Source: Acidimicrobiia bacterium
Lineage (GTDB): Bacteria > Actinomycetota > Acidimicrobiia > Acidimicrobiales > Aldehydirespiratoraceae
NCBI GenBank assembly: GCA_022828135.1
Contig: JAJEJB010000039.1
Span: 45,196-109,195, forward strand
Reading direction: 5' to 3'
DNA: 64,000 nucleotides
The notes beneath the pieces were generated by a model. It saw only the letters and a program-made list of their open reading frames with translations. It did not search any database and was not told the DNA's origin. Position 1 is the stretch's first letter. Every line of letters begins with the position of its first letter. Position numbers and translations under genes: made by a program. Below, one piece after another: positions 16,125-24,502 of the stretch.

Positions 16125-17249
16125 TCAGAGACGCCGGACTCGCCGCTTGGTCCGAGCAGCAGTCAACGCTTCGCGAATTGCGCCGGCCACAGCATGCCCG
16201 AGCCGTGGGGGGACAGCGTTGCCGATCTGGCGGTAGATAGCACTCTGTGTGCCGCGCCATTCCATGTCGTCTGGAAAGCCCTGTATAGCCGCCGCCTCTT
16301 GGATCGTGATCCGGCGCAGTCGGTCTGGGACCGACATGACAGGCTCGCCGCCATGCGCGAGGTGCGCATGGTAGTGAGTCACCCAACAATCCTCCGCACC
16401 ATCGAGATGGTCTTGATCTACGATCGGTGTGCGATTGCCGCCCATAGACGCTGGCAAGGTGGGCGCAGGTGCATCAAGGCGCATCGGCCTTCCAGCGCCA
16501 TTGAAGAGCATGCCCGCAAATGGCGACCTGCGCATGACGGGAAATCGGGCAGGGGTCACCTTCGCCGCGCACAGGCTGTCGTTTCCGGGAGTCCCCCATC
16601 GCGGCAGCGACGTGAGCACATCGCGTAGAGTCGGTGGATCCTGCTCCGTGGTCGGCTGAGGCGGCTCAAAGTGGAGGCCGAAGCGCAGACCGATCAGAAA
16701 CATGCGCTCACGGGCCTGCGGCACACCGTAGTGGGAAGAGTCGAGCACCAGCGTGTGGGTCTCATATCCCAGTCTTCCAGCTCTCGCGCGCAGTGCTTCT
16801 AGTAGCCCGGCCCAGCGTCGGTTGGCGGCCAGCGCCTTGACGTTCTCCATGACGAACGCTTGAGGCGCGACGCGCTCAACGGCGTCAAAGAAGCGCCACA
16901 CGTGCTGTGAGCGCGGGTCTGCGGGATCCATCTTGCCCGCGACCGAAAAGCCTTGGCATGGAGGGCCGCCGATCACGAGGTCGCCAAGGCCGGACCGTAG
17001 GTCGTCGAGGTGCTCCTCCACACACGCTGCCACACAGGAGTGCTCCTGGCCTCGGAGGTGCGGCAGCCGGTCCATGATCCGCTTGTACGAAGCGCTGTAG
17101 GTGGCCGCTGCGGCGGGGTCTGCATCAATCGCGAACACCGGCACGAAGCCAGCCTCAACAAAGCCGAGATCAAGTCCACCAGCACCGCTGTACAACGACG
17201 CGAAGGTCAGCGGCTTGTCGCCCGCTGGCGGAACCCCTCGACTAGTCAC
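16125..17249 (-). CDS. DNA (cytosine-5) methyltransferase
   Basis: 374 residues with the full C5-MTase motif order: motif I FASLYSGAGGLDLGF (about 16-30), motif IV GGPPCQGFS with the catalytic Cys98, motif VI MENVKAL (ENV 135-137), motif VIII QARERMFLIGLR, a target-recognition region, motif IX RRITIQEAAAIQGFP and motif X YRQIGNAVPP. It methylates C5 of cytosine in a specific duplex site using SAM. The GTG at 17249 was chosen because the open frame above it is antisense to the divergent gene. The neighbouring Vsr gene suggests the target gives a T:G mismatch on deamination. Composition is less GC-rich than the flanking tRNA synthetase genes. Confidence 0.9.
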   Translation of the reverse strand: MTSRGVPPAGDKPLTFASLYSGAGGLDLGFVEAGFVPVFAIDADPAAAATYSASYKRIMDRLPHLRGQEHSCVAACVEEHLDDLRSGLGDLVIGGPPCQGFSVAGKMDPADPRSQHVWRFFDAVERVAPQAFVMENVKALAANRRWAGLLEALRARAGRLGYETHTLVLDSSHYGVPQARERMFLIGLRFGLHFEPPQPTTEQDPPTLRDVLTSLPRWGTPGNDSLCAAKVTPARFPVMRRSPFAGMLFNGAGRPMRLDAPAPTLPASMGGNRTPIVDQDHLDGAEDCWVTHYHAHLAHGGEPVMSVPDRLRRITIQEAAAIQGFPDDMEWRGTQSAIYRQIGNAVPPRLGHAVAGAIREALTAARTKRRVRRL

Positions 17250-17353
17250 ATCAGGGAACGTACTACAAGGGAGTGACAAGTTAGTGGAGGCTGACCCCTG
17301 TAGACGACGCAAGTGCAGGGGCTTTCGACTCCGGGCGTTAGGCTCTGGGCTGC
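17250..17353. promoter_or_regulatory. Divergent intergenic region of the methylase/partner pair
   Basis: 104 nt separate the GTG of the methyltransferase from the GTG of the 554-residue protein on the other strand, so both promoters should lie here. The region is less GC-rich than its surroundings. No convincing controller (C) box or ribosome-binding site could be assigned. Confidence 0.35.
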
Positions 17354-19018
17354 GTGAGCGCGCCCGGAGTTGACCTGCGAGACCTTGAGCGTTCGATCCG
17401 AGCGTTGCAGCTTCCGCTGGACTTGACGCTCGAGTCTCAGGCGGCGTCCGTGGCGCACGGCTTCCTTGTAGGGAAGGATGTTCCCGCTGAACAGCAGGCG
17501 GATGCTGTCGCCTCGGATCTGCTCGGCTGGGAGTTGAGCGGAGAGCCGACTCCACGCCTGAAGGCGCTTGTCCGGGAACTGCTGAGCCGGTGCGGCGGCG
17601 ATCCCATGGCAGCTCTGGCTGGCGGGTTCTTTAGCGCTCATAGGAAGCTTGTCGAAAGGGAACTCGACTTCGCCTCAGCCCGAAGGCTGCTCAGCAACTC
17701 TCAGGTTGTCGTGCACCTAATGAAGCATGAACGAATGTCGTGCGCTCAAGTCGCTCGCGTGCTCAGCGCATCAGTCCGAGGCGCGCAATACAACTGGGAG
17801 CAGGTCAGATCGCTCGCGCGGAGCCTGCGCATCACGATACCAACCGTGACATCTGAAGAGGTGTTGCGCGTCGTTGAGAGAGACCAGACCGAGCAGATCG
17901 CCCGGTTCGCGGACGGCACGGCTGACATCGAGCTCCAACTGCTTGTGGAGGCCGCTCGGGCGCTTGGATTCTCGGAAGATGCTTCAGCCACACTCGAACG
18001 GCTGTTTGACCCTGACTTCGATCCAGCTGTGATGATCCTGTTGCGCTTCCTCCTCACGGTGTGCGAGTACTTTGACCACCCGCTTTCGGTGCTGTATGAG
18101 TTCAGCCCACGTGGTGACGCGCTAGCGGCGCTCCAAGAAGAGAACCCGCAATATGAGGCGACAGGCAGTGCAGCGTTGAACATTGCTAAGGGGGCCTTCG
18201 CGCTTGATGCGGGCTGGGCGTGGGTTCGTAAGGGAAAGAGGCGAAGCGACGCTCTCGCTGTCGTGCAGCTGCTTGAAGGCATGGAGGCAATGCACTATCC
18301 CGCCCGGCGAGAGCTAGCAGCTTGGCTCCGTCAATTGATCGTGAGATTGCATGAGCGGTATGAGAGTACGCCTCAGTTGCTTCGCTTGGCAACAACGGAG
18401 GCAGAAGCTCTCACCCTGCTGGATCGCCTGATTGCGAGTCCGACGCGATCGTACGGAGCTATTGAGCAGCGGATAGTCGATGCGCTCAGCACGATCCTGC
18501 ATCCATCCGACGAATGGAGTAGTCGGGGCCGCGGAGACTCAGTGTTCGCGTCGAATCTCTCACGCAAGAAGATGGGCGATTGCGAATACACGAACCGCGA
18601 ATACCCGACAATAGTCGCTTACGAGGCCCATGCAGGTGTCCTCGCTGACTCATATGTTGGCGATCACCTTGGATCACTTGAGCGCGTGCTCAAGATCCGG
18701 AGCGAGGATCTCGAGACCCAACGCGCCGCAGAAGACTGGGGGATCGCCGTGCTGTTTGTCGCGCACCAGTCCCGAGTGTCCAGCACGCACCAACTGACAT
18801 GTATCAGGGACTATTCGGTTGAAGTGGAAATCATCGACTACAACGAGATGCTTGAAAGAACCAGATCGAAGTTAGACACATACGCGGCCGGTCCGCAGCG
18901 ACTCGTAGCCGCCGTCAACGACAACCTCATCGGACCGCTCAACGAAGCCTGGACTCCGCAGACCATTCGCGACCGTGTTCTTGAGCGATTGGATGCCAGC
19001 GCCCCGGACAAGTCCTGA
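17354..19018 (+). CDS. Unknown protein next to DNA methylase, candidate restriction enzyme
   Basis: 554 residues; I do not recognise the family. It is divergent from the cytosine methyltransferase. Residues about 128-160 (MSCAQVARVLSASVRGAQYNWEQVRSL shape) look like a helix-turn-helix. The middle is helical. Residues about 395-475 carry a conserved-looking acidic/aromatic block: GDCEYTNREYP (near 407-417), YEAHAG (423-428) and WGIAVLFVAHQ, an alpha/beta pattern that could hold a nuclease core, though no clear PD-(D/E)xK motif is seen. No membrane segments or signal peptide are present. Codon use is visibly less GC-biased than in the flanking housekeeping genes, which suggests transfer. Type II endonuclease partner is the leading guess; another methylase-associated defence role is possible. 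Confidence 0.6.
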   Translation: MSAPGVDLRDLERSIRALQLPLDLTLESQAASVAHGFLVGKDVPAEQQADAVASDLLGWELSGEPTPRLKALVRELLSRCGGDPMAALAGGFFSAHRKLVERELDFASARRLLSNSQVVVHLMKHERMSCAQVARVLSASVRGAQYNWEQVRSLARSLRITIPTVTSEEVLRVVERDQTEQIARFADGTADIELQLLVEAARALGFSEDASATLERLFDPDFDPAVMILLRFLLTVCEYFDHPLSVLYEFSPRGDALAALQEENPQYEATGSAALNIAKGAFALDAGWAWVRKGKRRSDALAVVQLLEGMEAMHYPARRELAAWLRQLIVRLHERYESTPQLLRLATTEAEALTLLDRLIASPTRSYGAIEQRIVDALSTILHPSDEWSSRGRGDSVFASNLSRKKMGDCEYTNREYPTIVAYEAHAGVLADSYVGDHLGSLERVLKIRSEDLETQRAAEDWGIAVLFVAHQSRVSSTHQLTCIRDYSVEVEIIDYNEMLERTRSKLDTYAAGPQRLVAAVNDNLIGPLNEAWTPQTIRDRVLERLDASAPDKS

Positions 19019-19087
19019 GGAACGAGTCTGAGGAGGTTAGGACCGATCGCTGGTCCATGCCAGCGGAAGGACACCCGTTGCCGCTGA

Positions 19088-19480
19088 TCAGGGGCCGAGG
19101 GTGGCGATGGGTACTACCTGCACGCCGTTCCAGTGCTCGAAGCCGTAGACGGTGGCGGTGATGACGATCGGAGTCGACGGCTGACCCGTCCGGTGGGCGT
19201 TTACTCGGCTTCGCAGGCGAAGCAAGGAATTGCGAAGTAAGGAATTGACGCCCTGCTCGATCAGCTTCTCGCCTCCCAGTTTGATCTCTGCGGCCATCCA
19301 TTCGCCTTCGGCCCGCTCGATGACAGCGTCCACCTTCATCGACGTGTCCCGGAAGTAGGAGACCCGGCAGTCGTTGGCTTGGGCGTACACCCGCAGGCAG
19401 GCCGAGGAAGCTGAGATCGGCCCGGAGACGTTCGGGCCGGTTCGGTGACGCGACCGCCTACGACGGATCGACGAAGTAGC
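19088..19480 (-). pseudogene. Decayed DUF4143 ATPase, C-terminal remnant
   Basis: The last 100 codons (19088-19390) read as the C-terminal domain of a DUF4143 AAA+ protein: YAQANDCRVSYFRD, VDAVIERAEGEWMAAEIKLG and a final PIATLGP. Just upstream, in another frame, KRYFVDPS ends in a TAG at 19458-19460, where the family normally continues. So at least one frameshift and one stop are present. The AAA+ (Walker) half is missing. A 15-bp near-perfect tandem duplication (19220-19249) adds an extra RNSLL pentapeptide. Confidence 0.7.
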
Positions 19481-19687
19481 GTTTTCTCCGAGCGCCGCAG
19501 TTGAGTCCTGGACCGTAGGTGAGGCGCCAAGCCGACGAGTCCTCCGCCACGAACAACCGTGACATCCAGGCCCGAATGCCGGGTCACGTCGGCGGGAGGA
19601 TCGGCCGAGCCCCGAACGAACAATCGAGTCAGCCGACCCTGCTCCACGACCTAGCCAGCATCATCGACAGACCAAGCACGCCGAGCG
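19481..19687. other. Degenerate interval, no gene seen
   Basis: Between the DUF4143 remnant and the glycosylase remnant, frames on both strands are open by chance but show no recognisable domain and no start with a ribosome-binding site. It is probably eroded coding DNA. Confidence 0.4.
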
Positions 19688-19912
19688 GTGGCATCCCGTG
19701 TCGCGGGCCTGCAGCAGTCAGGCAACCAAGGAAGCAACGGACGCCTAGCGGTGACGCGCCTGCTGGGAGGTTCAAGATCAATGGCTCACGACAGGTCGAG
19801 AATCACGATGGCTGGGGTCCTCGAACTGGCAGCGAGTCACTGCACTAAGAGGAACCCGGCGTGCTCGCAGTGCCCCCTGAATGGGGTGTGTCAGTGGCCT
19901 CAAGGTCTCTAG
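19688..19912 (+). pseudogene. C-terminal remnant of a MutY/Nth-type DNA glycosylase
   Basis: The last part of this short frame has the [4Fe-4S] motif of the HhH-GPD DNA glycosylases: Cys-X6-Cys-X2-Cys-X5-Cys in HCTKRNPACSQCPLNGVCQW, preceded by a helix-like TMAGVLELAAS that matches the position of the MutY ALMDLGA helix. The helix-hairpin-helix and catalytic Asp are not found upstream, so the gene is truncated. Methylase islands can carry T:G mismatch glycosylases of this family alongside or instead of Vsr. Confidence 0.6.
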
Positions 19913-19958
19913 CGGAACGTCGCGTGTCCTCACCCGGACTTCGATGTGATACGGCGGC

Positions 19959-20435
19959 CTAGCCGCTGACGATTCCCGGGTCGGCTTCCTTCTGGAGCGC
20001 GGCGCGAACCGATATCTGCACACGATCGGCTACCGATTCGGGGTCCTCGTGTTCCCAAAACCGCAGGACCGTCCATCCAGCACGCCGGAGGTAGGCGGTG
20101 GTTTCGGCGTCCCGTTCGACGTTGCGGGCGATCTTGTCTGCCCAATACTCGCGGTTGGTCGCGGGCTGGGTGTAATGCTCGGGGCAGGCGTGCCAGTAGC
20201 AACCGTCCACAAACACCGCGATCCTGCTCTTGCGCAGCACCAGATCGGCGGTGCGGGGAAGCTCAGGCTGGGGACGAGCCGAGACCCGGAAACGAAGGCC
20301 TCGCCGGTGAACCGCTGATCGCACGGCCAACTCGGGCTTGGTGTCGCGGCTCCGGTTGCCCTGCATCGACTTGCGAGTACCAGGCGACGAAGCCCAAGAC
20401 CCGCTCCCAGAGCCCCCGGCCACGCTCGGAACCAT
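19959..20435 (-). CDS. vsr: Very short patch repair endonuclease (Vsr)
   Basis: 158 residues. The family core is clear: TRKSMQGNRSRDTKPELAVR at the N-terminus (the metal/DNA-binding segment), the catalytic Asp region RTADLVLRKSRIAVFVDGC, the zinc-associated CYWHACPEH, and WADKIARNVERDAET followed by AGWTVLRFWEHE. Vsr nicks 5' of the T in T:G mismatches that arise when 5-methylcytosine deaminates. It is the repair partner expected for the cytosine methyltransferase about 2.7 kb away. The ATG at 20435 is used; about 20 residues precede the conserved core, so a later start is possible. Confidence 0.9.
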   Translation of the reverse strand: MVPSVAGGSGSGSWASSPGTRKSMQGNRSRDTKPELAVRSAVHRRGLRFRVSARPQPELPRTADLVLRKSRIAVFVDGCYWHACPEHYTQPATNREYWADKIARNVERDAETTAYLRRAGWTVLRFWEHEDPESVADRVQISVRAALQKEADPGIVSG

Positions 20436-20476
20436 AGCGGACCTTTGTCGTCGACTCGGTAAGCCGGTAGCCGCCC

Positions 20477-20650
20477 GTGTTCGACTTGCACTATGGCCAA
20501 CTCTGTGACAGGCCGGACCGGGCTGAGGCCGTAGACCGGCTGGAGCGCCTCATGGTCTGCCTAGAAGAAATGGAGCGGCTAAGGCGTCTCGAACAGCAGA
20601 TGCGGGCGCTGTTGCCAGAGGATCCCGAAACGTTGAGAATCCTGATGTGA
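20477..20650 (+). CDS. Small coiled-coil ORF, unknown
   Basis: A 57-codon frame from a GTG. The product is strongly helical and charged (AVDRLERLMVCLEEMERLRR, LEQQMRALLPEDPETLRIL), which looks like real coding sequence rather than chance. No Shine-Dalgarno site is clear. It may be the tail of a larger gene lost from this decaying island. Not recognised. Confidence 0.35.
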   Translation: MFDLHYGQLCDRPDRAEAVDRLERLMVCLEEMERLRRLEQQMRALLPEDPETLRILM

Positions 20651-20729
20651 GGCTGGGTCGAGTCGGATCAAGGACGCTGGCTGCTACCAGCAGGAGAACA
20701 ACACCGACGGCGACGACGAGGCCCATGTC

Positions 20730-21017
20730 TTGGTGTTCACCGTCACCCGCGACCACACCAGCACCGAGGCGGTCACCGTCAACTACAAAGTCGCCGAGGC
20801 CGGCTCCGCGGTCGGCGGAACCGACTGCGACACCGACAGCATCGACTACATCACGCCTCCGGGCTCGCTGACGCTCCAGTCCACCGACACCACCGCCACC
20901 GTCACCATCGCCCGCTGCGACTACGACGTGGAGGGCAAGGAGACCCTCGTCATTGAGCTGACCGGCGCCCCCGGCCGCAAACTGACCGGAGTAGGAACCA
21001 TCACCAGCGACGAGTGA
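20730..21017 (+). pseudogene. Calx-beta domain fragment
   Basis: About 95 codons that read as most of one Calx-beta domain: LVFTVTRDHTSTEAVTVNYKV, the internal SIDYITPPGSLTL, and DYDVEGKETLVIELTGAPG before GTITSDE and a stop. The frame is open upstream to 20646 without a normal start or signal peptide (N-terminal homology seems to begin near 20690). It looks like a leftover of a larger exported protein, related in type to the giant gene at 31.3 kb. Confidence 0.6.
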
Positions 21018-21071
21018 GTCCCGCCACGATGGGGAACCGGCCCCGACCGGACCCTGGAGCCGCCCCAGGCC

Positions 21072-23312
21072 CTAGCGGACGCGGGGGTTGCGGCTGGGGA
21101 CGACCCGGTACGCCTCGAAGACCGCTTCCAGGGCCAGGACGCTGGACAGCACCGAGTCGAGCTGGGACAGGTCCGCCAACTCGAACTCGAAGTCCATGCG
21201 GGCGATGAAGTCGTCGCCGGTCTCGGCCTTGGCGCTGATGATGCTCAGGCGGTGCTCGGCCAGCACGTCGGTCACGTCGCGCAGCAGACCGGGCCGGTCC
21301 AACCCCTGCACCGAGATCGTCGTCGAGAACTTGCCCGCGAAATCAGCGTCCCACTCGACTTCGATCAGTCGGTCGGTCTGGCCCTCGGCGAGCCCGGTGG
21401 CGTTGACGCAGTCGGCCCGGTGCACCGAGACACCCCGTCCTCGGGTCACGAAGCCCATGATCTCGTCGGGCGGCACCGGCGCGCAGCACTGCGACAGCCG
21501 GATGAGGATGTCGTCGAGGCCCTCGACGTGGACCCCCACGTCGGAATCGCTGCGGAGATGCCCGGCACGCCGCCGGGCCGTGGTGGGCAAGCGGTCGCGC
21601 TCGGTCTCGCCGTCGGCGTCGTCGCCATGGAGGGCCCGGGCGAACCGGCCGGCCACCGACGACGCCGACTGGTGGCCCTCCCCTATGGCCAGGAACAGCA
21701 GGTCGGTGGAGCTGTAGTTGAGCTGCTCGGCGATGGTGTCCAGCAGCTTGTCCTTCAGCAGGCGCTGGGCGGGCAGGCCCTCACGCCGCAGGGCCTGGAT
21801 GAGATCGTCTCGCCCGTTCTCGATGGCGTCGGCCCGGCGCTCGCGTGAGTACCACTGCTTGATCTTGTTGGCCGCCCGGCGGCTGGCCACGAACTTGAGC
21901 CAGTCCCGGCTCGGTCCCGCACCCTCGGTCCGGGTGGTGAAGACCTCCACCACGTCGCCCGACAGCAGGCGGCTGTCCAGCGCCACCAGCCGGCCGTTCA
22001 CCTTGGCGCCCACGCACGCATGCCCCACGTCGGTGTGGATGGTGTAGGCGAAGTCCACCGGGGTGGCCCCCACCGGCAGCTCGATGACCCTGCCCTTGGG
22101 CGTGAACACGTACACCTCGTCGGTGTCGAGCTCCGTCTTGAGGTTGGACATGAACTCGGCCGGATCCGACGTCTCCTGCTGCCAGTCCACGATGCGCGAC
22201 AGCCAGGCCATCTCCTCCGACGGCGACGCGTCCTTGTACTCCCAGTGGGCGGCCACGCCGTGCTCGGCCCGGTCGTGCATGGCCCGGGTGCGGATCTGCA
22301 CCTCGAGGGTCTTGCCCTGCGGCCCCACCACCGTCGTGTGCAGCGACTGGTAGAGGTTGAACTTGGGCATGGCGATGTAGTCCTTGAACCGGCCCTGCAC
22401 GGGCCGCCAGGTGGCATGGATGGAGCCGAGGGCCGCGTAGCAGTCCCGGACCGAGTCCACCAGCACGCGGATGCCGACCAGGTCGAAGATCTCCTCGAAG
22501 GACCGGCCCTTCACCACCATCTTCTCGTAGATCGACCACAGGTGCTTGGGACGGCCGGTGACCTCCGCCTTGATCCCCAGCTCGGCCAGGCGGGACTCCA
22601 CGTCGCCCAGCACCTGCTCCAGGTAGATGTCGCGCTCGGGAGCCCGCTGCTGCACCATCTGGTCGATCTCGGCATAGCGGCGGGGCTCCAGCGCGGCGAA
22701 GGCGAGATCCTCCAGCTGCTGCCTGAGATCCTGCATCCCGAGGCGGTGGGCCAGCGGCGCGTACACGTCGAGGGTCTCGCGGGCGATGTAGTCCTGCTTG
22801 AACGCCGGCAGCACCGCCAGGGTGCGCAGGTTGTGCAGCCGATCGGCCAGCTTGATGATCAGGACCCTCAGATCGCGGGCGATGGCGACGATCATCTTGC
22901 GCACCGACGCGGCCTGCTGCTGCTCGCGGGTGTCGTACTGGACCCGGTCCAGCTTGGTGACCCCGTCCACGATGCGGGTGACCTCGGGCCCGAAGTCGGT
23001 CTCGATGGTGGCCAGGGCCACATCGGTGTCCTCCACGGCGTCGTGCAGCAGCGACGCCGCGATGGTCACGTCGTCCAGCCCGAGCTTCGCCACGATGGTG
23101 GCGACGGCCAGCGGATGGCGGATGTAAGGCTCCCCCGACAGGCGCATCTGGCCCTCATGGGCCTTGGCGGCGGTGTCGAAGGCCCGCAGGATCAAGTCGG
23201 GCGACCGGTCCCGATGGCGCTGGCGGTAGCACTCCAGCAGCGGGGCGATCTCGGCCGCCGCGGGCCGCCGGGCTCCGCGCCTCCAGGGCAGGACCCGGGT
23301 GACGGTGGCCAC
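21072..23312 (-). CDS. relA: Bifunctional (p)ppGpp synthetase/hydrolase
   Basis: 746 residues, full-length Rel. In order: HD hydrolase domain (SLLHDAVEDTDVALATIE, with the HD pair intact), synthetase domain (KMVVKGRSFEEIFDLVGIRV, KDYIAMPKFNLYQSLHTTV, EVQIRTRAMHDRAEHG), TGS domain (VYVFTPKGRVIELPVGATPV), a zinc-finger-like helical region with QCCAPVPPDEIMGFVTRGRG, and a C-terminal ACT domain. It makes and degrades the stringent-response alarmone. The start is GTG. In related genomes it sits close to hisS; here the 16-21 kb island separates them. Confidence 0.96.
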   Translation of the reverse strand: MATVTRVLPWRRGARRPAAAEIAPLLECYRQRHRDRSPDLILRAFDTAAKAHEGQMRLSGEPYIRHPLAVATIVAKLGLDDVTIAASLLHDAVEDTDVALATIETDFGPEVTRIVDGVTKLDRVQYDTREQQQAASVRKMIVAIARDLRVLIIKLADRLHNLRTLAVLPAFKQDYIARETLDVYAPLAHRLGMQDLRQQLEDLAFAALEPRRYAEIDQMVQQRAPERDIYLEQVLGDVESRLAELGIKAEVTGRPKHLWSIYEKMVVKGRSFEEIFDLVGIRVLVDSVRDCYAALGSIHATWRPVQGRFKDYIAMPKFNLYQSLHTTVVGPQGKTLEVQIRTRAMHDRAEHGVAAHWEYKDASPSEEMAWLSRIVDWQQETSDPAEFMSNLKTELDTDEVYVFTPKGRVIELPVGATPVDFAYTIHTDVGHACVGAKVNGRLVALDSRLLSGDVVEVFTTRTEGAGPSRDWLKFVASRRAANKIKQWYSRERRADAIENGRDDLIQALRREGLPAQRLLKDKLLDTIAEQLNYSSTDLLFLAIGEGHQSASSVAGRFARALHGDDADGETERDRLPTTARRRAGHLRSDSDVGVHVEGLDDILIRLSQCCAPVPPDEIMGFVTRGRGVSVHRADCVNATGLAEGQTDRLIEVEWDADFAGKFSTTISVQGLDRPGLLRDVTDVLAEHRLSIISAKAETGDDFIARMDFEFELADLSQLDSVLSSVLALEAVFEAYRVVPSRNPRVR

Positions 23313-23347
23313 CTAGACGGGCTCCAGCCGAGCGCGGGCCATAGTGG

Positions 23348-24502
23348 TCACCGCTTCTTCTTTTTCTTTCGAGGACGGGGCGGTATCGCGCCCTGCGCCG
23401 ACCCTGCCGCGGCTCCGGATGCCGGCCCCGACCGCCGAGCCGTGGCCGACCGCCGGGCCGTGGCCGACCGCTTGGCTGCGGCCGCTTCGCCCAGCACCGC
23501 GTCGTCGGTGGCGACCATGCGGGTGCCGGCCCCGGCTGCACCGCCGCGCAGACGGACCCGCTCGGCGATCTCGAGGTAGGCCGGCTCGCGTTCCTTCATC
23601 CTGGCCACCACTGCGGCTGCTACGAACAACGAAGAGTACGTGCCCACGACGATGCCCACCAGCAGAGCGATTGCGAACTCCTGAAGCGTGACCGCGCCCA
23701 GAACGAACGAACCGATGACCAGCATCGACGCCACCGGGATCATCGAGGTGATGGATGTGTTGACCGATCGCATCAGCACCTGGTTGAGCGACAGGTTCAT
23801 CATCTCGGTGTAGGTGTAACGACCGGTGGCCGACACCCGGCCCACCACCTCGCGCACCTTGTCGTACACGACGATGGTGTCGTACAGCGAGTACCCCATG
23901 ATCGTCAGGAACGCGATGACCGTCGCCGGGGTGATCTCAAACTGGAACACCGAGTAGAACCCGACCGACACCACGATGTCGTGGATCACCGCCACCAGAG
24001 CCCCGACGGCCATCTTCCACTCGAGCCTTATGGCGATGTAGACGGCGATGAGCGCGAAGAAGGCGATCAGTGCGTTGCGGGCCTTGCTGGTGATCTCCGC
24101 CCCCCACGACGGCCCGACCGTGGTCACGCTCACGTCGTCTCCGGTGACGCCGGCCAGGTCGGCCAGCGCGTTGCGCACGCCGTCGACCGCCTCGGGGGCC
24201 TCGATGTCGGCCCGCACCCTGATGGTGTCGCCGCCGACCGTCTGGATCTTGGCGTCGGCCGCGCCCGTGTCCCTCAGCGCGTCCCGGGCTTCGGCCACCG
24301 ACACGCCCGGCGCCGGGACCTCCCAGGAGGTGCCTCCCTCGAACTCGATGCCCAGGTCGACGCCGCGCAGCCCGAAGCTGGCCACGCTCACCACCACGGC
24401 CACGAGGGAGCCGATCAGGGCCCGCCGCCACAGCCGCGGGAAGTCGATCTGCTGCTCGCCGCGGTACAAGGAGCCCAGTCGGGTGAGGAACCGGCTCGTC
24501 AC
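23348..24502 (-). CDS. secF: Protein translocase subunit SecF
   Basis: 384 residues. The N-terminal membrane segment (RALIGSLVAVVVSVASF) is followed by LGIEFEGGTSWEV, the periplasmic domain, and five further membrane segments including VIAFLTIMGYSLYDTIVVYDKVRE and SINTSITSM-like SVNTSITSMIPV. It helps drive late export with SecD using the proton gradient. The GTG overlaps the secD stop (GTGA). The C-terminal tail is long, alanine/arginine-rich with a repeated RSATAR unit, and ends in a run of lysines. Confidence 0.95.
   Translation of the reverse strand: MTSRFLTRLGSLYRGEQQIDFPRLWRRALIGSLVAVVVSVASFGLRGVDLGIEFEGGTSWEVPAPGVSVAEARDALRDTGAADAKIQTVGGDTIRVRADIEAPEAVDGVRNALADLAGVTGDDVSVTTVGPSWGAEITSKARNALIAFFALIAVYIAIRLEWKMAVGALVAVIHDIVVSVGFYSVFQFEITPATVIAFLTIMGYSLYDTIVVYDKVREVVGRVSATGRYTYTEMMNLSLNQVLMRSVNTSITSMIPVASMLVIGSFVLGAVTLQEFAIALLVGIVVGTYSSLFVAAAVVARMKEREPAYLEIAERVRLRGGAAGAGTRMVATDDAVLGEAAAAKRSATARRSATARRSGPASGAAAGSAQGAIPPRPRKKKKKR

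Noticed and set aside
17250..17555. N-terminal extension of the cytosine methyltransferase
   Set aside because: It would run antisense through the 5' end of the divergent 554-residue gene; methylase motif I lies close to GTG 17249.
22020..23579. 519-codon frame opposite relA and part of secF
   Set aside because: Antisense to two recognised genes, no domain, no start signal.
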